In this document: positions 28,701-43,700 of the stretch, in pieces
Numbering within the stretch: position 1 is the first letter of the stretch
Layout: the number at the start of each line of letters is the position of its first letter
NCBI RefSeq assembly: GCF_958295425.1
Contig: NC_081154.1
Coordinates: forward strand, 16,856,364-16,920,363
Source of the DNA: Solea solea
Lineage: Eukaryota > Chordata > Actinopteri > Pleuronectiformes > Soleidae
Length of the DNA stretch: 64,000 nt
Direction of reading: 5' to 3'
Program-made: the position numbers and the translations under genes
The notes under the pieces: generated by a model
Seen by the model: the letters and a program-made list of their open reading frames with translations, nothing else
What the model was told of the DNA's origin: nothing
Databases searched by the model: none

Positions 28701-31700
28701 GGTAACAAACTAAAATTATACCACGATGGAAACACAGCATTAGATATACTAGTCTGAGAGAGCAAACACTTTAAATCAGTGAGAGCTGTCAGAATATTGA
28801 GCTTTTTTTTTACACAGATAAAGGTTTTTCTCTGACAGCAGATTGACATTTCTTCACGCCCCCTGAACTCTCAGGTCCAGTGGGCCCAGAGTGCCAGTGT
28901 CCTCATGAGGGAAAGTGGTACCTGGCCAACAACGGCAAAGACTGCATTCAGGACACAGGATCACGGTGTCAGCCAGAACAGTTTACCTGTCTCAATGGTA
29001 ACTGCATCTCAGGAAGCTGGAAGTGTGATGGCCACAGTGACTGCTACGATAACTCTGATGAGCTGGAGCGAGTGTGTGGTGAGAAATGAAGTTCAAAACA
29101 ACTTTGAATGATTCATGGTCATTTTTTTTTCACAGATAAAACTTAATTAGTCAATGGACCAATTTAAAAAGGGGTGGAACAGTAACAATGGTTCAATTTG
29201 ATTTAAACCTTTTAATCTTTAATGTTTAAAATGATAATTCGGTTCATTCGTGTGGTTGAGTGATACTTAGTCAGCACTGCATCTGCTGTGCCTTCCTTAC
29301 TCTTTTAGCCAGTTTAAGACTATAATAACTTATGTTATTATGTGTGCTGCTTTAGCTCATCATTCGATGGCCTGTTCTGACTGGAAATTGAAGTTTGTAA
29401 TCTGTTTACTCTCCCATACAAAACCCTAGAGAAATAAAGGTACACATTAGCCACTAGGTAATAAATTGTAGGGTATTAAAACTAGGGATGTCCCGATCCG
29501 ATATTGATATCGGATAGCGGTCCGATATCAGCCAAAAAACGCATATCGGATTATATCGGAGTGCCTCTAAAATCTCCGATATAAGCGCCCCGATACAACA
29601 GTCCATTCTGCTTTAGCACTTCTATCCAGCAGCGCCCGTTGTGATCACGTGGGCTCTGCGTGTTGGATGCATGTAGAGCCCATGTGATCACAACAACAGC
29701 GTGTGTGTGCTACTGTTATTTCAGAGGTTAAACATTTTTCTTTAACCTCTGAAATCAGAGGCTGTGACAAGGGTGCACTAAGCACAGTCGAGGATGACTC
29801 GCTGTGTTAAAAACTCATACCACCACACTTAAAAATAAAATCTTAATTGTCCCTTTAACATTGGAAATGTATGATATCACATCATGTTATGATAATAAAT
29901 CTGGAGTCTCTTGTTCCTCCTGCTCAGCCTTCCACACCTGCTCATCTATGGACTTCACCTGTGACAACGGTCGGTGTGTGCCGCTCGGCTACGTCTGCGA
30001 CTATACAGACGACTGTGGTGACAACAGCGACGAGAGGGGCTGCCCCTTCCCCACCTGTAACCCCACCACTGAGTTCACCTGCGCCAATGGACGCTGCATC
30101 AGCGCAGCCTTCATCTGCGACGGCCTCAACGACTGCCTAGACAACGCCACGTCTGATGAAATCAACTGCCGTGAGTAGTGATTGTAACAATCAAAGGGAC
30201 TATTCAAAAACTGAGGAAGTGATTATGGTGGAAGATACTAAACACACAAATGAACAAATGAATCATTTGAAATCTGAAGAGAGCGGATCCCCAGCTTTAT
30301 GTGAATCAACGACTCTTGGTTAGGGTTAGGTTTCTAGGGTTCTTCCACTGCTGGTTCTTAAGAGCAAATTGGAGTTAGTTCACCGTGATCTCACTGTCAT
30401 TAACCTCTTCTTCCCTGAACCTCTTTTTGGGGTTCCTGCTCGAAAATGACATGCCCAAACTAAATAGATTGTATCTCTGCAATTACAAGCTCTATGGCAA
30501 TTATCCTGGTGTCGAAATAAAGATAGCACTTGTGAGATTCCACCAGAAGTGTAAGCATCACTGTAGATGCCACTGTGTCAGAGTAACTGCAGATGGAACC
30601 CAGCATAAATGCAGGATTTTATTCCTCGCCTAAAAAAATAGGCGAGGAATAAAGTAGGGGTAGAACAGTTCACAAAATCCATGGTTTGGTTCAAATCACG
30701 GTTTTGGTTCGGTTCGGGATTGTGGACATTACCTGTGCAAAGTAAAAATTACAGAGGTTTTAGTAAAGAGATGCACAGGTGTTCTCCAATTTGGGACAGT
30801 TTAGAACCATGTGTGCACATTGACATTTCTTAGGTACCAAATTATAAAAACCCATTTAATTTTATTTACATCACTATTGGTCTCTGGTTTTCAAAAAAAT
30901 TATATTTTTTTTTACATTCACATCAATATATTTCCCCATTCAAATAAAACCATACAAAACGATTTGTTTCCAACTGGAGTAGATGTATTGTACAAACAGT
31001 AACAACAATAATAAAGAACAGCAAAAAGTATAAAAACTTGTAAATAAAAAATAAATAAACAACTATTTACAGTATTTGCAATTTTCACCCTTCACAACAT
31101 GTACAACCTCAAAGTGCATCATACCACAACTCAAAGCAGTTCTTCTTTGATGTGAGACACAGGGCGACGTTGCACTTTCTGCAGTAAATAGGTGTTTTCA
31201 CCCTTGTGATACCGGCATCCTGGCACCTCTTGCAGTACCTCCTTGACGCTGTCGCGTTGCTGCCATAGTAACGTGGCATGCAGGTGAGTTTGGGCTTGGA
31301 TGGTGATGGTTGCGGTACTGAGCCTTCAGCAAAACGTAGCATATCAGCAGCAAGGGTCTCCCTTCACATTGGGATCAGGCCACTGCTATATCCACAAAGT
31401 GATTAAAAAAAGTTTTATACCACTTCATGGTTTTGTGGTGGACGCTGTAGTATCCAATAAGAGCATCGGACAAATCCACACCCATGTTCTTATTGTAGTC
31501 CACCACAGCATCAGGAACAGGCACTGCTTTTGTGCTCCACACCCCAGCCTCCTTTACCTTGCGCTGCACAGTCTTTCCACTGAAGGCTTTATGCACCGTT
31601 GAACACAATGCCACCTCACGAGTGTCCACCCATTTCACGAACAGCAAGCAGCCTTTCCTAAACCAGCGGATATCGCCCCTCTCAGGCTTTTGAGGAAAGT

Positions 31701-34700
31701 TGTTTGTGTGTGAGAAACCAACATGGTGTTTTCGAATGGTCCCACAGCACCCAATACGTTTCATGTGGAGATCTCTGAAGAGGGCAGGGCTGGTGTAGGA
31801 ATTGTCTACATACAATGTGTAGCCCCGACCAAGCACAGACAATGGCAGAAGATCAACTACAGATCTATAGCTCAGACTGTGAGTTGAGCTGAGCTGACTT
31901 GTATCACTCTTCCCTGTGTACACAGAAAAGTTCCAAGTATCAAGAATCAGCAAGTACAAACAGTTTGTAGCCGCAGGCTGTTATAATGTCTGTGTACAGG
32001 GGCTTGATCTTGAAGAGCTGATCGTAGTCTGCAGTGTTCTTTTTGCGATCGTTGTCCTCATCATCTTTTGGGTCGCTGACGGGCCCTGGACATCTTCGCA
32101 TGGGGGAAGGGAAAATTATACGGCCATACATTAGGGGATATACAGTGTTGTGGAAATTGGATTAACAGTTTCCTATAAACTTAATGAGTCAAACTCAGTT
32201 CCACGTATGTAAATCTGTTGTGTTGCAGTAACCGTGTGTTAAAAGGAGACATATGCAGTCATATAAAACATGTCTGATATCTCACCTCTGGCAAAAGTAC
32301 ATCCATGATGAAAGCCACTGGATTTGCAGACTTCTTACATCTGTCTGTGTACTTTCACCTGGTTCCACTTGGTCATCATCTTCAAAAAGAATGAAGACCC
32401 TGTCCTCCTTCTTGGCCCAGGGAGACACAATGTTGCCTCTGAGGATTTTCTATAAATATATTATAGGTTTTTAGCTTGGGTATTCATATATAAATGCACA
32501 AACACCACACAAAATAGTCACTCACTTTAAGGTGTTGTTGTAGCAAGCCTTCATCCCCAAAAGCATGATGGAATTAGCCTCTTCTTCCCTGATGCCCCCG
32601 GTACCGGCGGCAGCGTCACATGCAACAACAAACACGTCATAAAGCCATGTCTACCTTTAATTAACACAGACATGCTGCATACCCACAGAAAGGTCAGAAA
32701 CTCGGCTTAACGCTTTTAAAAAGCATTCTTATGTTCACCAAACACAGTTAAAACACCAATCGATCAAACCAGCAGAAGCCAAAAACACTGTAACGGAGTA
32801 AACATTGAAAAGCGGCACTGGAGAATCAGGGTGATTATGTAACCCAAAAAAAACACGTCGAAGATTCAAGCAAGACAAGAACTCACTTTCAAGAAATACA
32901 AGCAGAAATGTTGTCTTACCTTTTCTGTTTATCAAAACAAGCTATTTTCACAGGAACAAAACCGTCTCTCACCGATTTCTTACCAGAAACTCGACTTGTT
33001 CTGTGCATGTGCAAAGAATGTCTGCTTCCTGTCAGAACAATTTATGGCAGGTTCATGGATTTTAGATGAAATAATGCTATATTGCATTACATTACGTTAC
33101 ATACATATTAACATTTTGTTTCTTATTCTTAGAAAATAGAATACATGTTTTATGTTATCATTTGTTTTATTAGTTATTCTAATCAGACAAATACAGGTGT
33201 TTATGTTATCTTTTATGTTATCTTTCATTTAGTAGTAAAAAAATACACGTATGATATCTTTCATTCTATTAATGAACTATATAAAATAAAATACAGGGAT
33301 TTTTTTTAGCAGAACAATTGGGTTTCTGGTAACAGCTTGGCAATAAATATAGCTTACATTGAAGTTTAATTTATTTATTTTTTAGTATCTTTCATTTATT
33401 GCTCATGTTCACATCTCCTTCCAGTGTATGACGCGAGTGATGCCCGATGGCGTTCACGTAACATTAGGCGCAGTTCAAAATAGTTCTGTGTCAGTGTTAG
33501 TCTTCTTCTTCCAGCTTCTCCCGTTAGGGGTGCGCTACAGCCGATCCTCTACCCCCATCTTGTCCTTTCCCTAGTGTCCCAACATCCATGCAGCTTCTCT
33601 TTGGTCTTCCTCATTTCCTCCTGCAACATCCTTTGTCCAATAGAATCACTATTCCTCCTCTGCACATGATCAAACCATCTCCACCTTGACTCTCTCTTAC
33701 TTTATTTCCAAACTGTTTAATTCGAGCTGTCCTGCAGAAGTATGCTCAAAGAGAGATAAGGTGACTCTTGTTATTATCATTATTGTTATTTGTTTCATTT
33801 TCTACACACTCCGGTCAAAATTCTTCAGCTCCACTCTGATCACATACCCTGGTTCATACAGTAGAACAGCTTTTCTGATTTTCCTCCAAGTACCACCAGA
33901 GGAAGCTTGCGTACCACTGGTGGCTCCACGTACCACAGTTTGAGAACAGAACTACTGGCCCACCAATGAATCTGTGTCTGTTTTCCCTTCTTGGCTCCTC
34001 TTCAGCTGACAGGACGTGTCCTGCTGGTCAGGTGAAGTGCGACACCACAAACATCTGCATCTACCCTGAAAACCGGTGTGACGGCAACAACAACTGTGGA
34101 GACAACAGCGACGAGAATCCTCTCTTCTGCGGTGAGTCACACTCTGTCAAACATAAAGCAGAGTGGGCGCGAGTGTAAATTCATGAAACTGTATTTGTGT
34201 GTTACTCCACCTCAGCGAGCCGCACATGCTCTCCAGACGAGTTCCTCTGTGACAGAGGGAAGTGTATCCCCGGGGATTGGGTGTGTGACACAATCAGAGA
34301 CTGCAATGATGGGACAGACGAACCTTTGTCCTGCAGTGAGTGAGAACTAGGTTTTTAGGTCACAGGTTACGTTCTTCTTGTTCTTCTTTACATGGTGCCA
34401 TCACCTCAAATGCTTTTATCTCTGTTCTTAGTCCTGCTGTTTCAAACCGGTGCCTTTTCTGTAGCTTTCATGAGACAGTGTAACTGTAAGAGACTCAAGG
34501 TGCTCTTCTGTCTTTTAACCAATGTTTGATGAAACATTTAATATTAAAAATTGTATTCATTAAACCAATTTTTTTTTTTATTTCTGGTGAAGCCAAACTC
34601 TCAATTTGTGTGACCAGAACAAACAAATTTGTAAACAAAACAGGTCAAGATCTAGCCTCTGTGGCACTGTAACAACTGTAGACCAAGGCTGGAGGTCAGA

Positions 34701-37700
34701 GAAGAATCTTTCTGAGACAAATTTTTATTTTAATCATATTTCTAAGAATGTCTGCCCACCGATGATGTAATGTATCCTGTGAAAATGTAAAAGTGTTGAA
34801 ATCCCTCCTGGGTTGCAGCAGCAGAATTTCCGTCCCCACTTCTCCATGTTGTCCAACTCCTTCACCATCACACCTGTCACTTTCATGTCCTCTCTCACTA
34901 CATCCATGTAGCGGCCTCTCTTTGGCTTTCTTTTCCTAACTGTATTGGTAGTGTATTCATTTCTGTTGTGATGTTTGTTGAGTATTTCATGTCAAAATTC
35001 ATAACATGCTAAAAAATATATATATATTTTTTTTACTGTTAAATAATCATCACAATTATTACAAATTACACATTTTTGTTGCCAAATCACAAACACATCC
35101 AAAAGTGTTTTTTATTCTTTTTGATGACCTGTTTCGTGTAGTTAATATTTAGCTCATACATTATTTTCATTGAAAATACTATATGTTATTGCACTGGAGT
35201 GCAGACATTAAGTGAGGAGAGATGGACCATTGATGTTGTTCAAAAATCCTATGATATCATTAAGGAGTTATATTTTTATCAGATGGAGGAAAATTGCCTA
35301 TAAATATATGGCCCAGTAAATCGTCTGCCCTGATGTCAGTTGATATCGGCAAAGGCTGTAGAAAAACCCATATCAATCGACATCTACTTAAAATGCAACA
35401 ATCTAACGTTCCAGAATAAGTTTTACATTATTGTGTTTATTATTAAACACAATAATATTATTAAAGTCGATTAGAATTTAAGGACTTTATTTGTTCAGTG
35501 GGGGGAATAAGAATACATGGGTCACGACTGTAATTATTGTGAGTCTTCTTTTTTCTTTTTTAGGTTTAGATTTAGGTTTTTGCTTTCCCCCAGAGTGACC
35601 TGTAAGGAGACTAGTTGTAGTTGGACGGCCAATAGGAGCAGCCGTGGGCTCTCTGAACTGCCCTGTGATTGGTCAAAGTCTCCCAGTCAGATTTAGCAAA
35701 GGCTGTAAAAGGAGGAAGTGCAGAAGTGTAGATTCCCTCCCAGATCACTCGATTTAGATTTACCTGAAAGGTTATAATGGAATGACCCATCACAGGTAAA
35801 CATCTGCCCTGCGTACCTTTAATGTTCCCTTGCATGTTCCTGTGCAGAGGACCAGATCAAGACATGCAGTCCCAGCCAGTTCACATGCACCAATGGAAAC
35901 TGCATTCCCCAGTCACTGGTCTGCGATGGCAACAATGACTGCTGGGACAACAGTGACGAGGCTCCTGAACTACAGTGTGGTGAGATAGCATTTAGACTGT
36001 ATATTTTAGCTTTTTCAAATGTATATTATTATGTTATATTTAATCTCTGACCATTCCCCTCTGTCCCCTGCAGGACAACGTACCTGCAGTTCCAGCCAGT
36101 TCACCTGCCCGACCTGGTACCCTGGCCAGCCACGCTGTGTCTCGCTGAACTTTGTGTGTGACGGGGAGAGAGACTGCGCCGATGCTGCAGATGAACTCCA
36201 GAACTGCCCCAACCGGACCTGCCATATGGATGAGTTTGCCTGTTCCAACGGACTCTGCGTCCTTCTTCATTACCGGTATGTAGGAATTACGTGTGAGTGA
36301 AAGACACTGAAGCTGTGTTTCCATGTCGGTACGGTTCGGTTTGGTACAGTATGGTTTGGAATGGTAAAGTCCTGGGTCAGGCTTGCGTTTTGACTGAGAT
36401 CAACACCTTTACTTGGTAGGCAGGGTGTGGACTGTGCTCAAAGACAAGACAACAATGGAGGACATCCAACAGCTGTTTTTTATTGGTAGAGTGCTATTTA
36501 AAATGACTGGGATATTTACCCCGGTAGCAAGAGAGGTTTTTTGTTGCCCCATCAGCTGACTGTTGTGGGTGGAGCTGGTAAGAATTCACCCTGACTACAC
36601 CATACCATTTCACTCTGGTACCCCAAGGGAAGAGTAAAAGGTGCCAAAGAAGTAGGGACTGGGTATTTTGGTACTATACGGAAACGCCACCATACTGCAC
36701 CAAACTGAACTGTTCCACTCGGTGGAAACATAGCTTAAATGACCAGTATTAACTGGAAACAAATTCTCACTGGATGATGAATGGCTCCTCCTCATCCAGC
36801 TGCGACCGTGTGAATGACTGCGGTGATGGCAGCGACGAGTTGGGCTGCGTTTACGACACGTGCAGCAGCAGCCAGTTCACCTGCGGCAACGGAGCCTGCG
36901 TCCCCTCCACGTTCACCTGCGATGGGGAAAACGACTGCACGGACGGCTCCGACGAGGCGGACAGTCTGTGCACTACGCCCCATCCCACCTGTGCCCCCCA
37001 GCAGTACATGTGCAAGTCGGGCGAGTGCATCGACAACAGCAAGGTGTGCAACGGACAGAAGGACTGCCAGGACAACAGTGACGAAAAAGGCTGCGGTGAG
37101 CATTAGGAGTGTCTCGAAATTCTTGATCACAAATATTAAGAAGCTAAAGTGGTCATTGAGATTAGAAAATACGTCCTCACTCATTGGTCGCTTGACACCG
37201 TTATTCTTCATCTGATTTTGTCTGTGAAGGTTCTCAGTCATCCAGGTCGTAGTCATCTTCAAAGGTTAGCTGCAGGCAACTGGTCTTACTGCACCTCTCA
37301 TCCAAGAGGCTTCTTCAGTTCTTCTCCATATCTCCACGACTGAAAAAGCCTCTGGATGGCTGCATGGCGCATGATATTTCTTAACTTAACTCAAGTCAAA
37401 ACCCAGTTGGCTACAGCTAGCAAGAACGTAGATATTCTCAAATGACTTTGGTGTGGTGGACTTGGTGGTTTACAAATGTTATAGTCTAAATGTATAGATT
37501 TTAGTAGATGAGCTTATTGTTAAGTGGCCAAAAAAAATTAGTTTTTAGTAAGCGTGCCACCACTTCTCAAACTGGTTCTAAGTGCACCAAAGCTAGCATG
37601 TCCATGTGGGCCCCATTGGGGTTATATTTGGGCTGACAATATTGGTTCCAAGTGGGTTTGTCCACTTCAAGCCCACATCCACTTAATACCCACTTAGTAC

Positions 37701-40700
37701 CCACTCGGTACCCTTCCCACCTACCTTGGTACTAAGTGGATATCAAGTGGATGTGGGCTTGAAGTGGGCAAATTATGCAGGTCTCATATGGTTTATGGGA
37801 AGTAAGCTCATGTGGGCAAACACAGGAGGGGTCACAACAGAAAACATGGACAAACCTGCTTGGGATCCATATTCAGCAGAATATAACCCTTGTGGGGCCC
37901 ACATAGACATGCTGGCTGGGAGTGGCACACACAATGTAGTCAGCACTGACTACATGTCACACACACACAAAATCCAAAACTATTCCTTTAAAGTCAAATC
38001 TAATTTGTGGGAATCCTCACCTGTAAAACGTATCATTTCCATATCATTGTTTCTTTCTAAATCATCTTCTTTTCTTTTCAGGAATCAATGAGTGCAGCAA
38101 CCCTTCCGTCCACAGGTGTGCGCAGATCTGCACCGACACCCTGACCAGTTACTACTGCTCTTGCCATCCTGGCTTCCAACTCATGCCGGACGGCAAAGCG
38201 TGCGAGGACCTCAACGAGTGTCTGAGCACACCTGCTGTCTGCAGCCAGATCTGCGAGAATGCCGTCGGCTCGTACCACTGTAAATGTGCCCCAGGATACG
38301 TCAGGGAAGCGGACGGTCGCACCTGTCGCCAGAACAGCGGCATCGCGCCATACCTGTTGTACAGCAATCGCTACTACATCCGCAACTTGACCACAGACGG
38401 GTCACATCTGAGTATCGTCCTGCAGGGGCTGTCTAATGCGGTGGCACTGGAGTTCGATCACTATGAGCAGAGGCTTTACTGGTTGGATGCCGGCACAGGG
38501 AAGATTGAAAGGATGCGCTTTGACGGGACTGAGAGGGAGACGGTGGCAGATGAAGACATGAGAGGAGTCGAGGGCCTGGCACTGGATTGGGTGGGCAGGT
38601 AAGGGTACATTAATTAACATCACTTAATGCTGTTATAAACATTTACTTAGAGTTAATTCATATTTTAACAAACCATTCCCAGTCAGCATGTCCATGTAGA
38701 CCTCATAAGTGTTATATTCGGGCTGACAATAAGGCTCCCAAGTAGATTTCTCTGTGGTATCCGTGATGGCCCCCTCTGTGTTTGCTCACATGGGGCCCAT
38801 GTGACACAAACCTTATGGGACCTGCATAATTTGCCCACTTCAAGCCCAGCTCCACTTAGTACCCAGGTAGCCTGGAAAGGCTAAATGGGCGTGGGCTTGA
38901 AGTGGACGAACATGGATGGTGTTCAAGCTCCAATGTGTAACTTCTTACACCAAAACACAGCTAGTGTCACCTAGGCCCTGCAGAGTTATTCGAGAGGATG
39001 ACTCTAGGTCCATATTCTCTTTTAACATTTGTTTCAGTATCTCTTTTCATTGCTCATGTTTCAGAGAAACATAAAATTATTTTTTAACACTTGTTCTTAA
39101 ACTGGTTAAACCTAAAGTCTGCCTTCCCTCCATCGGTTGTCTCCACAGACACAAAAATAAAACCAATGCTATACTGAGAAACACAGATAGTCAAGTTATC
39201 TGTGTTATTAGACAGTGTTTCGAATTTAATGGACATTTGTTTACATTTAAAGGTTACACACTAAGGGTACTCTTGTTTTAAAACAAGAGAAATCTCAGTC
39301 AGAACAAAGGAATACTGGATTAAACGAAACAAGCATGACATGGAAGGAAACGAAAACCTTTCAGTTCTCAATTCTGATTACCCTAGTGCCCCCGACTCGC
39401 TATGGCCCCAAACAGCCTGTCCTTCAGAGTCATTTTAATAAAAAAAAAAACATTTGAAACTTGTGTTAAACTACTGTGATCATGAGTAAGAAATGAGACA
39501 GTGACTGACCAAAACAAGGCTGCAGAGATGTTAATGGAACGTTCTTGTGTGTGCTACAGGAAGTTGTACTGGGTGGATGGTTATTATGGCTCAGTGCATG
39601 TGATGGAGCTGGATGGGCGCTACCAGAAGAGACTGCTGTCGGGGCAGTTCACAGTTGGAAATAACACCTACATTATTAGCAGACCTCGCGCTGTCGCTGT
39701 CAACCCTAAATTTGGGTACGAAGACACCACACACTCACACATGCAGAAACGCAAATACATTTCTATATTGTTTTACCAGCTACACTTCGGTCTTATATTG
39801 TTTCTCGGTTTCCCCCCATTTCCAGTTGGCTATACTGGACTGACTGGGCTGATGAAGCATACATTGGCAGAGTTGGCATGGATGGAAGCAACGTCAGCGC
39901 CATCATCACCACCAAGCTCGAGTGGCCAAATGCTTTGACCATAGACTACACCACCAACAAGATCTTCTTTGCTGACTCCCACCTTAACTTCATGGAGTGA
40001 GTTGAGACACAAGACGTATTATCGCTACATGATAACGGCTCTGAATTCCTGAAGCCAAAAACACACTCTACATTAGGGGTGTGCGATATCGATGAAATTC
40101 AATATCCCGATATTTTTTGGGATTTTGCCGATAACGATAATTGGCTCAAAAATGTGTTTGTAAAAGCATGGAAGGCCTGTTGTACCAGCTTACTCTTGTT
40201 AATAGTATATAAGATGTGAATGGTAATATTGACAAAAAACAACTTGTTCAAGAAAAACAGGTCTTGTTTAGATTGTTTAGATATCACTAACTCCAACACA
40301 CTGGACATTTAAATGTCCCTGAAGTGGCTTCACTACGTACTAAAACCCTTCCCATTTCTCAGCTTTGCAGACATGGACGGTCAGAACCGACAGCGGGCCA
40401 TTGCTGGGACTCTTCCTCATGTTTTTGCTGTCTCCCTCTTTGAGGACTGGCTCTACTGGACCGACTGGAACACGCACACTGTCGAGAAAGCCCACAAGTA
40501 CACCGGCGAGCAGCGCACCATCATGGGGAACAACACACATCGACCATATGACATTCATGTCTACCACCCCTACAGGCAGCCTCGAAGTATGTCAGTCACA
40601 ACCGCACATGTTCATATTGGTAATATGACAAAAGTCTGCAGCTCAGAACTTTACGAACCATGATGTCTGTGGTCGTCTTATTTCTTCAGGTGAAAACCCC

Positions 40701-43700
40701 TGCTCCTCCCACCACCTGACCTGCAGCCACCTGTGTCTGATCACATCTGGTGGCCAACAAGCTTCCTGCAGCTGTCCCGATCACTTCATCCCCCTGGCTG
40801 TGGGCTTCAAGATTCAGTGCGTCGCTGACTGCTCCAGCACCCAGTTCCGCTGTGGGGACAACGAGAGGTTGGTCACTTATGTCCCTACACTTCCAACGTA
40901 CAGACTATGTTGCTGCATTTAAACCCTGTCTCCATTAAGCTCCAGTAGCTGACGTCACACAACCAAGGTAACACCTCCACGCGCCCACTGGCAAAAAAGA
41001 ACGCGGCTCATCCCATTGACTTATACAGGAGACGGCACATAAATGAGGCAGTATGTCAGAAACATTAGCAACAGGCAGTGTAATGTAAATAATTGACTGT
41101 CTGACTGACAGGGTACAATAGCTATCTATTTTCTGAGCTATTGCCTGATTCATGTGCCGTCTATTGTATACGACTATGAGATGGGCCGTGTTCTTTCCAG
41201 CAAGTGGGCATGTGAGTCACGTGAAGTTCTATACCTGACCTGTACAGGATGATCATTTATTGTAATGTATCTCTTATTATATAAATTAGTCTAAATAGAT
41301 ACATGTTATCTTTATTCTTTTTGTTCAGTTTAAAGCTCTTCAGTGATGACGTCTTTTGCCGTTAGCCAATTATTCTATCATTATTATTATTATTATTTCG
41401 CTGCCAGCAGTTAAATATAATCGTGTCACTTTTAATCAGAAGTAGTAAGTAACCGGAATTAATATTAAATGCTTACAGAATATTGTTTTATCTTTAATTC
41501 ATGACTCATGATGTGCTTTGTTTGTTCTGGAAATCGCACAGTTTATCAAGGTCTTTTAGGATTTGTTAGACTTTGTTGGGGACAGAACAACAAGGTCCTG
41601 GACTTATTTTATAATTATTAATTCTTGTTACATCTGGTACTTTTATCAAGGAGAATACAAGTTTTCAAAAAGATATTTTTGAGTGTGTCAACTACAAAAA
41701 AAATAAATCTTATCTGAAGACCAGGATTCTAAGCCTAAAAAAAACTAGTCACTGAACAGAAATCAGTAGGATTAAAGCCACTTTCGTTGTTTTCAGGTGT
41801 GTTCCAATATGGTGGAAGTGTGATGGACAGTCAGATTGTGGCGACGGCTCAGATGAACCTCAGACATGTCCTCCTCGTCACTGCCCCATTGGCCAGTTCC
41901 AGTGTAAGGATGGTAACTGCACGTACCCCGGCTTCCTCTGCGACGGCCACTCAGACTGTGCTGACGGCTCAGACGAGGACGCCGCACTCTGCAGTATGAC
42001 AATGAACTCTACTCTTTTCCCTTCAGTGCAATAACATGTAAAGCTGTTGTATAGTTGTGGATTTCTTGTGCTGTTTTCATGGTTGGTGTCTGTAGGTAAC
42101 CACCGCTGTCAGGAAAACCAGTTCCAGTGTAAAAACAAACACTGCATCCCTGTGTCCTGGCACTGCGATGGAGCGAAGGACTGTTCCGACGGCAGTGACG
42201 AGGACTCAGAGACTTGTGCCCAGAGAACCTGTGCACCGGGGCAGTTCCAATGTGCCAACGGGCGCTGCCTGCCATCGAGCTACGTGTGTGACGTCCAGGA
42301 TGACTGTGGCGACGGATCTGATGAACCGTATGATACCTGCAGTGAGTGTGATATAAAAAGCGCAACTTTGCAAGTCTGGTCATTTTATTGGCCTGTCTCT
42401 CTATGGAGCTCCCCCTACAGTTTCGGAGTAAACATTCATCCATCCATTGTCTTGCTTTATCCTCAATGTGTTTGCTAGCAAGTATGCTAACGCCTCCACT
42501 AGCAAGCTAACCAGCAAAAGACATTTTTTCATAAAAAGGCTGGTTTTCTACTAACAGACAGTAGGGGGCAGTGGAGACAGCCCACAATGCAACAAGCCAT
42601 TTAACCCTCACCATGACTTCAAAGTTGTTAAATTAGGGTAAAAATACTGCATAGTTCTGCTTTAACGTATGTCTGTCATGGCCAGCTTCATAGCAACAAC
42701 TGCAGTAGTTGCTATAGCTAATGGCGATGCTGTGTCCATCATTCATAAATTAGTGTTTGGTCACTTTTCTCCATCTCTTTCGCTCTCCAGTGGGCCCAGG
42801 CTACAAGTGTGACCCAGACACCGAGTTCTCCTGCAAGACAAACTACCGCTGTGTTCCTCAGTGGGCTCGCTGTGATGGCGCCAACGACTGCATCGACAAC
42901 AGTGATGAGCAAGGCTGCGGTCAGTATTTGGTCGATGCGTGTTTGCTGAAACAAAACTGCACTACTTTCATCCGTTTATGAACTTCTTGATTGGTCGGTA
43001 TGAACAGAAGTGCAGGTGTTATAGGTGGCTTGTTGTTGGCATGTCAAGTGCCATCCATGACCTTTAAAATATACAATTATTTAAGCTGAATGAACCTTTG
43101 ACTGACTTTGTGCTTCATACAGAGGCGGTGACATGTGATCCTCTGGGAGATTTCCGATGCGACAACCACCGCTGTGTGCCCATTCGCTGGCAGTGCGACG
43201 GCAGCAACGACTGCGGTGACGGCTCAGATGAGAGGAACTGTCGTAAGTCTCGTATTTTTCACCACCACTTATTTCATTTTGAATTTCTATCTTTATTTGC
43301 ACATAGGACCCATCTGTCTTTACAAATATACAGAAAAAAATAATGCTGAGTAAGTCATGTGTGAATTATGGGTGTGCAAAAAAACTGTTGAAACAGAGCA
43401 GTACCAGTGGAAATCATTGCAGCAGTGTTGGCAATAAAGAGACTTTGTGAGTTTGTGAGAAACCCAACAATGACATCAATGTGGCTTTTTCTTTTGACCG
43501 TCTAAAAGCTGCAATAAACACTTTTTGTCTTAAACGTGTCATTATGAAGTTAAAACCGATTGCACCGTGATAGAAAAATGACACATTTTGCATTTATATT
43601 GAGGTTTTTCTTCACTGTATGTTGATGGGGTTTTCATGGACTAACAACAAATTGACTTATGATACGAAGAAATTGTGTTATTCTGTATTAAAAGCACATT

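Noticed and set aside
36792..37262. 156-residue minus-strand frame opposite exon 40
   Set aside because: Shadow of the cysteine-rich LDLa sequence on the other strand; no homology or start context.
37726..38091. 121-residue open frame before exon 41
   Set aside because: Lies mostly in the right half of a palindromic MITE.
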